A DNA stretch of 64,000 nucleotides from Quillaja saponaria. Taxonomy: Eukaryota > Streptophyta > Magnoliopsida > Fabales > Quillajaceae. The stretch covers positions 3,410,001 through 3,474,000 of the forward strand of contig CM055609.1 in assembly GCA_029379385.1 (NCBI GenBank), read 5' to 3'. The notes under the pieces are model-generated. The model saw nothing but the letters and a program-made list of their open reading frames with translations, did not search any database and was not told where the DNA came from. The position numbers and the translations under genes are program-made. Shown here piece by piece: positions 62,437-64,000 of this stretch. The stretch's first letter is position 1. Each line of letters starts with the position of its first letter.

Positions 62437-64000
62437 AGCATCGAATTGCCAAATGTTCTGAAAGTTGACGCAGCCTAACTATTATCTTTTTAATATTTAT
62501 CCCTCCACTAAAAATTTAAGCAACATATTATTCTACATTTGAGTTTTTTATTTTTACTTTTTGGATGGGGATTTTAAGTACACAAGCTATACGTTGAATT
62601 GGATGGGAAAGAATGTAAGAAAAGGAGAATCTTGGTCCTTTCCTTTCCTTCACTCTTTTAAATTAAAAGAAAGAGCAAGTGATGACCCACTTCCTTATTT
62701 TCAATACATAAGCATAAGAATAAAGTTGGGGAAAAGATTACCCATGTTACATACTACAAAGATAAAGTAGCTAATTACAATTGATTTTTAATTTATTTAC
62801 TTTTTGCTAAATTCATTCTCATTCTCTTTAGCCCATAGATAGCGTCACTAAAATTTTCAGATGAAAATGATATAAGTTATTTATAGAGAGAACAATCTTC
62901 CCATAATGCAAATTCAAATAAAAATTAAAATATTTTATAAATTATCTTAAAATTTGATATTCTTTTTCCTTTCTTTTTTTCTATTGCTGTAGCTAAAAAT
63001 TCACAAGCTTAAATGTACAACTTTTAACATTGTTTCGTTTGAAACTAGTTTCTATGGGCAATTTGTCGGCGACAGTAAATCAGAATCCGAAACCTACGAT
63101 TTGATAATAATATCTCAGAGAGTCCATTGAGTTTAGGAGAAAAAGAAGCATTAGCGGGGCTCTAATGCAACTCCGCACGTAACATTTCTCATATTGGTGC
63201 TAAAATTCTAATTTTAATTCACAATTGACAGGTAAAATCAAATGAAAGAACACAAAAAGAAATTCGTAGAAAGAGAAATAAATTGACATGTAAAACTTTT
63301 TCATATGAAGTTTCTTGCAGAAACAATTATGTAAGACTGGTGATGATACAAAGATGGAAATGAAAACTTAAGCATTGCATTTCACCAACCAAAATAGTTA
63401 AGCCTGTTCATAAAATATTCATCATCATCAACATGGTATCTAAGAATTGTCACCATGCAGGGTCGACCAGATCAACATTGTTGACTGATCTAGAAATTAG
63501 TAAAAATAATACAATTAACAAAGATAATTATCACTAATCAAAGATTTGTCCTCATCTTCCCAACATAATAAAGAGAAAATTTCCCATTTTTCAAGGTCTT
63601 ATTGTTGTCTCAAGTATCCAAACTTTAAACTTTAGTGGCTTTTTCTGTGTACGCGTGTAGAATTGACCTACTTTTATGCTAAATATCAAAACAAAACAAG
63701 CAAAGCTTCAAACGCAACCTGGTGGCATGAGGTCACCTCCTCCCTTTCCACCTCCCTCCCATAACTTCCTTTTTCCCTTTTAAGAAGTAACAGTGTAAAA
63801 GTTGTGAAAAAAAGAAAAAGAAAAAGAAAAAACACCTACTTAGCACAAAACAAACAATCATTTTTATATTTATTCCACAAATCCATTCTTTCTATTGCTC
63901 CCACTTTTTCATCCCTTATACCATTTTATCCTCCCAATTACCAAATCTTCAACACATGTTCAAGCATTATCCAGCAACCCTTAAAGATGCAGGTTAACTG
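62437..64000. repeat. Segmental duplication, copy B (runs to window end)
   Basis: Partner of 52784-54408 in the same orientation. Divergence is moderate, with small indels (offset drifts from about 9,654 to 9,595 bases). It continues to the last base of the window, so its full length is unknown. Confidence 0.93.
62562..62770 (+). pseudogene. Unidentified conserved exon in duplication copy B
   Basis: Same frame as the copy A exon at 52912: DGDFKYTSYTLNWMGKNV through LHTTKIK and TAG, with no indels. The acceptor that reads TTTTTAG in copy A is TTTTTGG here, so normal splicing to this exon is lost in copy B. Confidence 0.4.

Noticed and set aside
1..64000. CRISPR arrays, bacterial operons, viral or toxin genes
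   Set aside because: No spaced repeats, no bacterial-type gene packing, and no protein resembling a virus or toxin was seen.

Overview
This is a stretch of nuclear DNA from a eudicot plant. It is AT-rich. Its genes have many short exons split by GT-AG introns, and every recognisable protein has its best-known relatives in flowering plants. Nothing looks bacterial, organellar or viral. Species cannot be read from the sequence. The first gene block (tonoplast dicarboxylate transporter, cystatin, MO25-like scaffold, DOMON/cytochrome b561) matches, from memory, the Arabidopsis At5g47560-At5g47530 neighbourhood, so it looks like a conserved syntenic block with an inositol monophosphatase gene lying inside it.

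Layout. 0.1-1.35 kb: 3' end of a tonoplast dicarboxylate transporter (+). 2.5-2.9 kb: secreted phytocystatin (+). 4.9-9.2 kb: eleven-exon MO25 gene (+). 10.2-14.4 kb: inositol monophosphatase (+) with a damaged start and a damaged middle exon. 15.35-16.9 kb: DOMON/cytochrome b561 gene (-) with a one-base frameshift. 17-25 kb: AT-rich intergenic DNA with a tandem duplication and a MITE-like element. 25.2-27.2 kb: ARM-repeat protein (+). 29.1-31.35 kb: INT4-type inositol transporter (-). 34.2-37.4 kb: two-RRM hnRNP-like protein (-). 40.0-40.3 kb: fossil first exon of a thymidine kinase. 41.3-42.6 kb: small acidic Ala/Glu/Pro repeat protein (-). 45.4 kb: PPR fragment. 46.4 kb: tRNA-Thr-like sequence (-). 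47.1-48.8 kb: GRAS protein of the PAT1/SCL13 branch (-). 52.8-54.4 kb: first copy of a segmental duplication. 56.0-56.4 kb: dead copy of a plant complex I subunit gene (-). 57.4-57.85 kb: truncated LINE with target-site duplication. 59.0-62.2 kb: type IIB Ca2+-ATPase-like gene (+) whose catalytic motifs are nearly all replaced. 62.4 kb to the end: second copy of the segmental duplication.

The genes are independently transcribed housekeeping or regulatory genes, not a pathway cluster. Two touch inositol (a phosphatase and a transporter), but they are 15 kb apart and nothing suggests co-regulation. The most unusual object is the ATPase-like gene: a roughly 1,030-residue P-type ATPase frame that keeps the aspartyl-phosphate residue but has lost TGES, KGA, TGD, GDGxND and the M6 calcium ligand, and that sits between two copies of a diverged 1.6 kb duplication. 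The window also carries several one-base frameshifts in otherwise good genes; these are either real decay or assembly indels.
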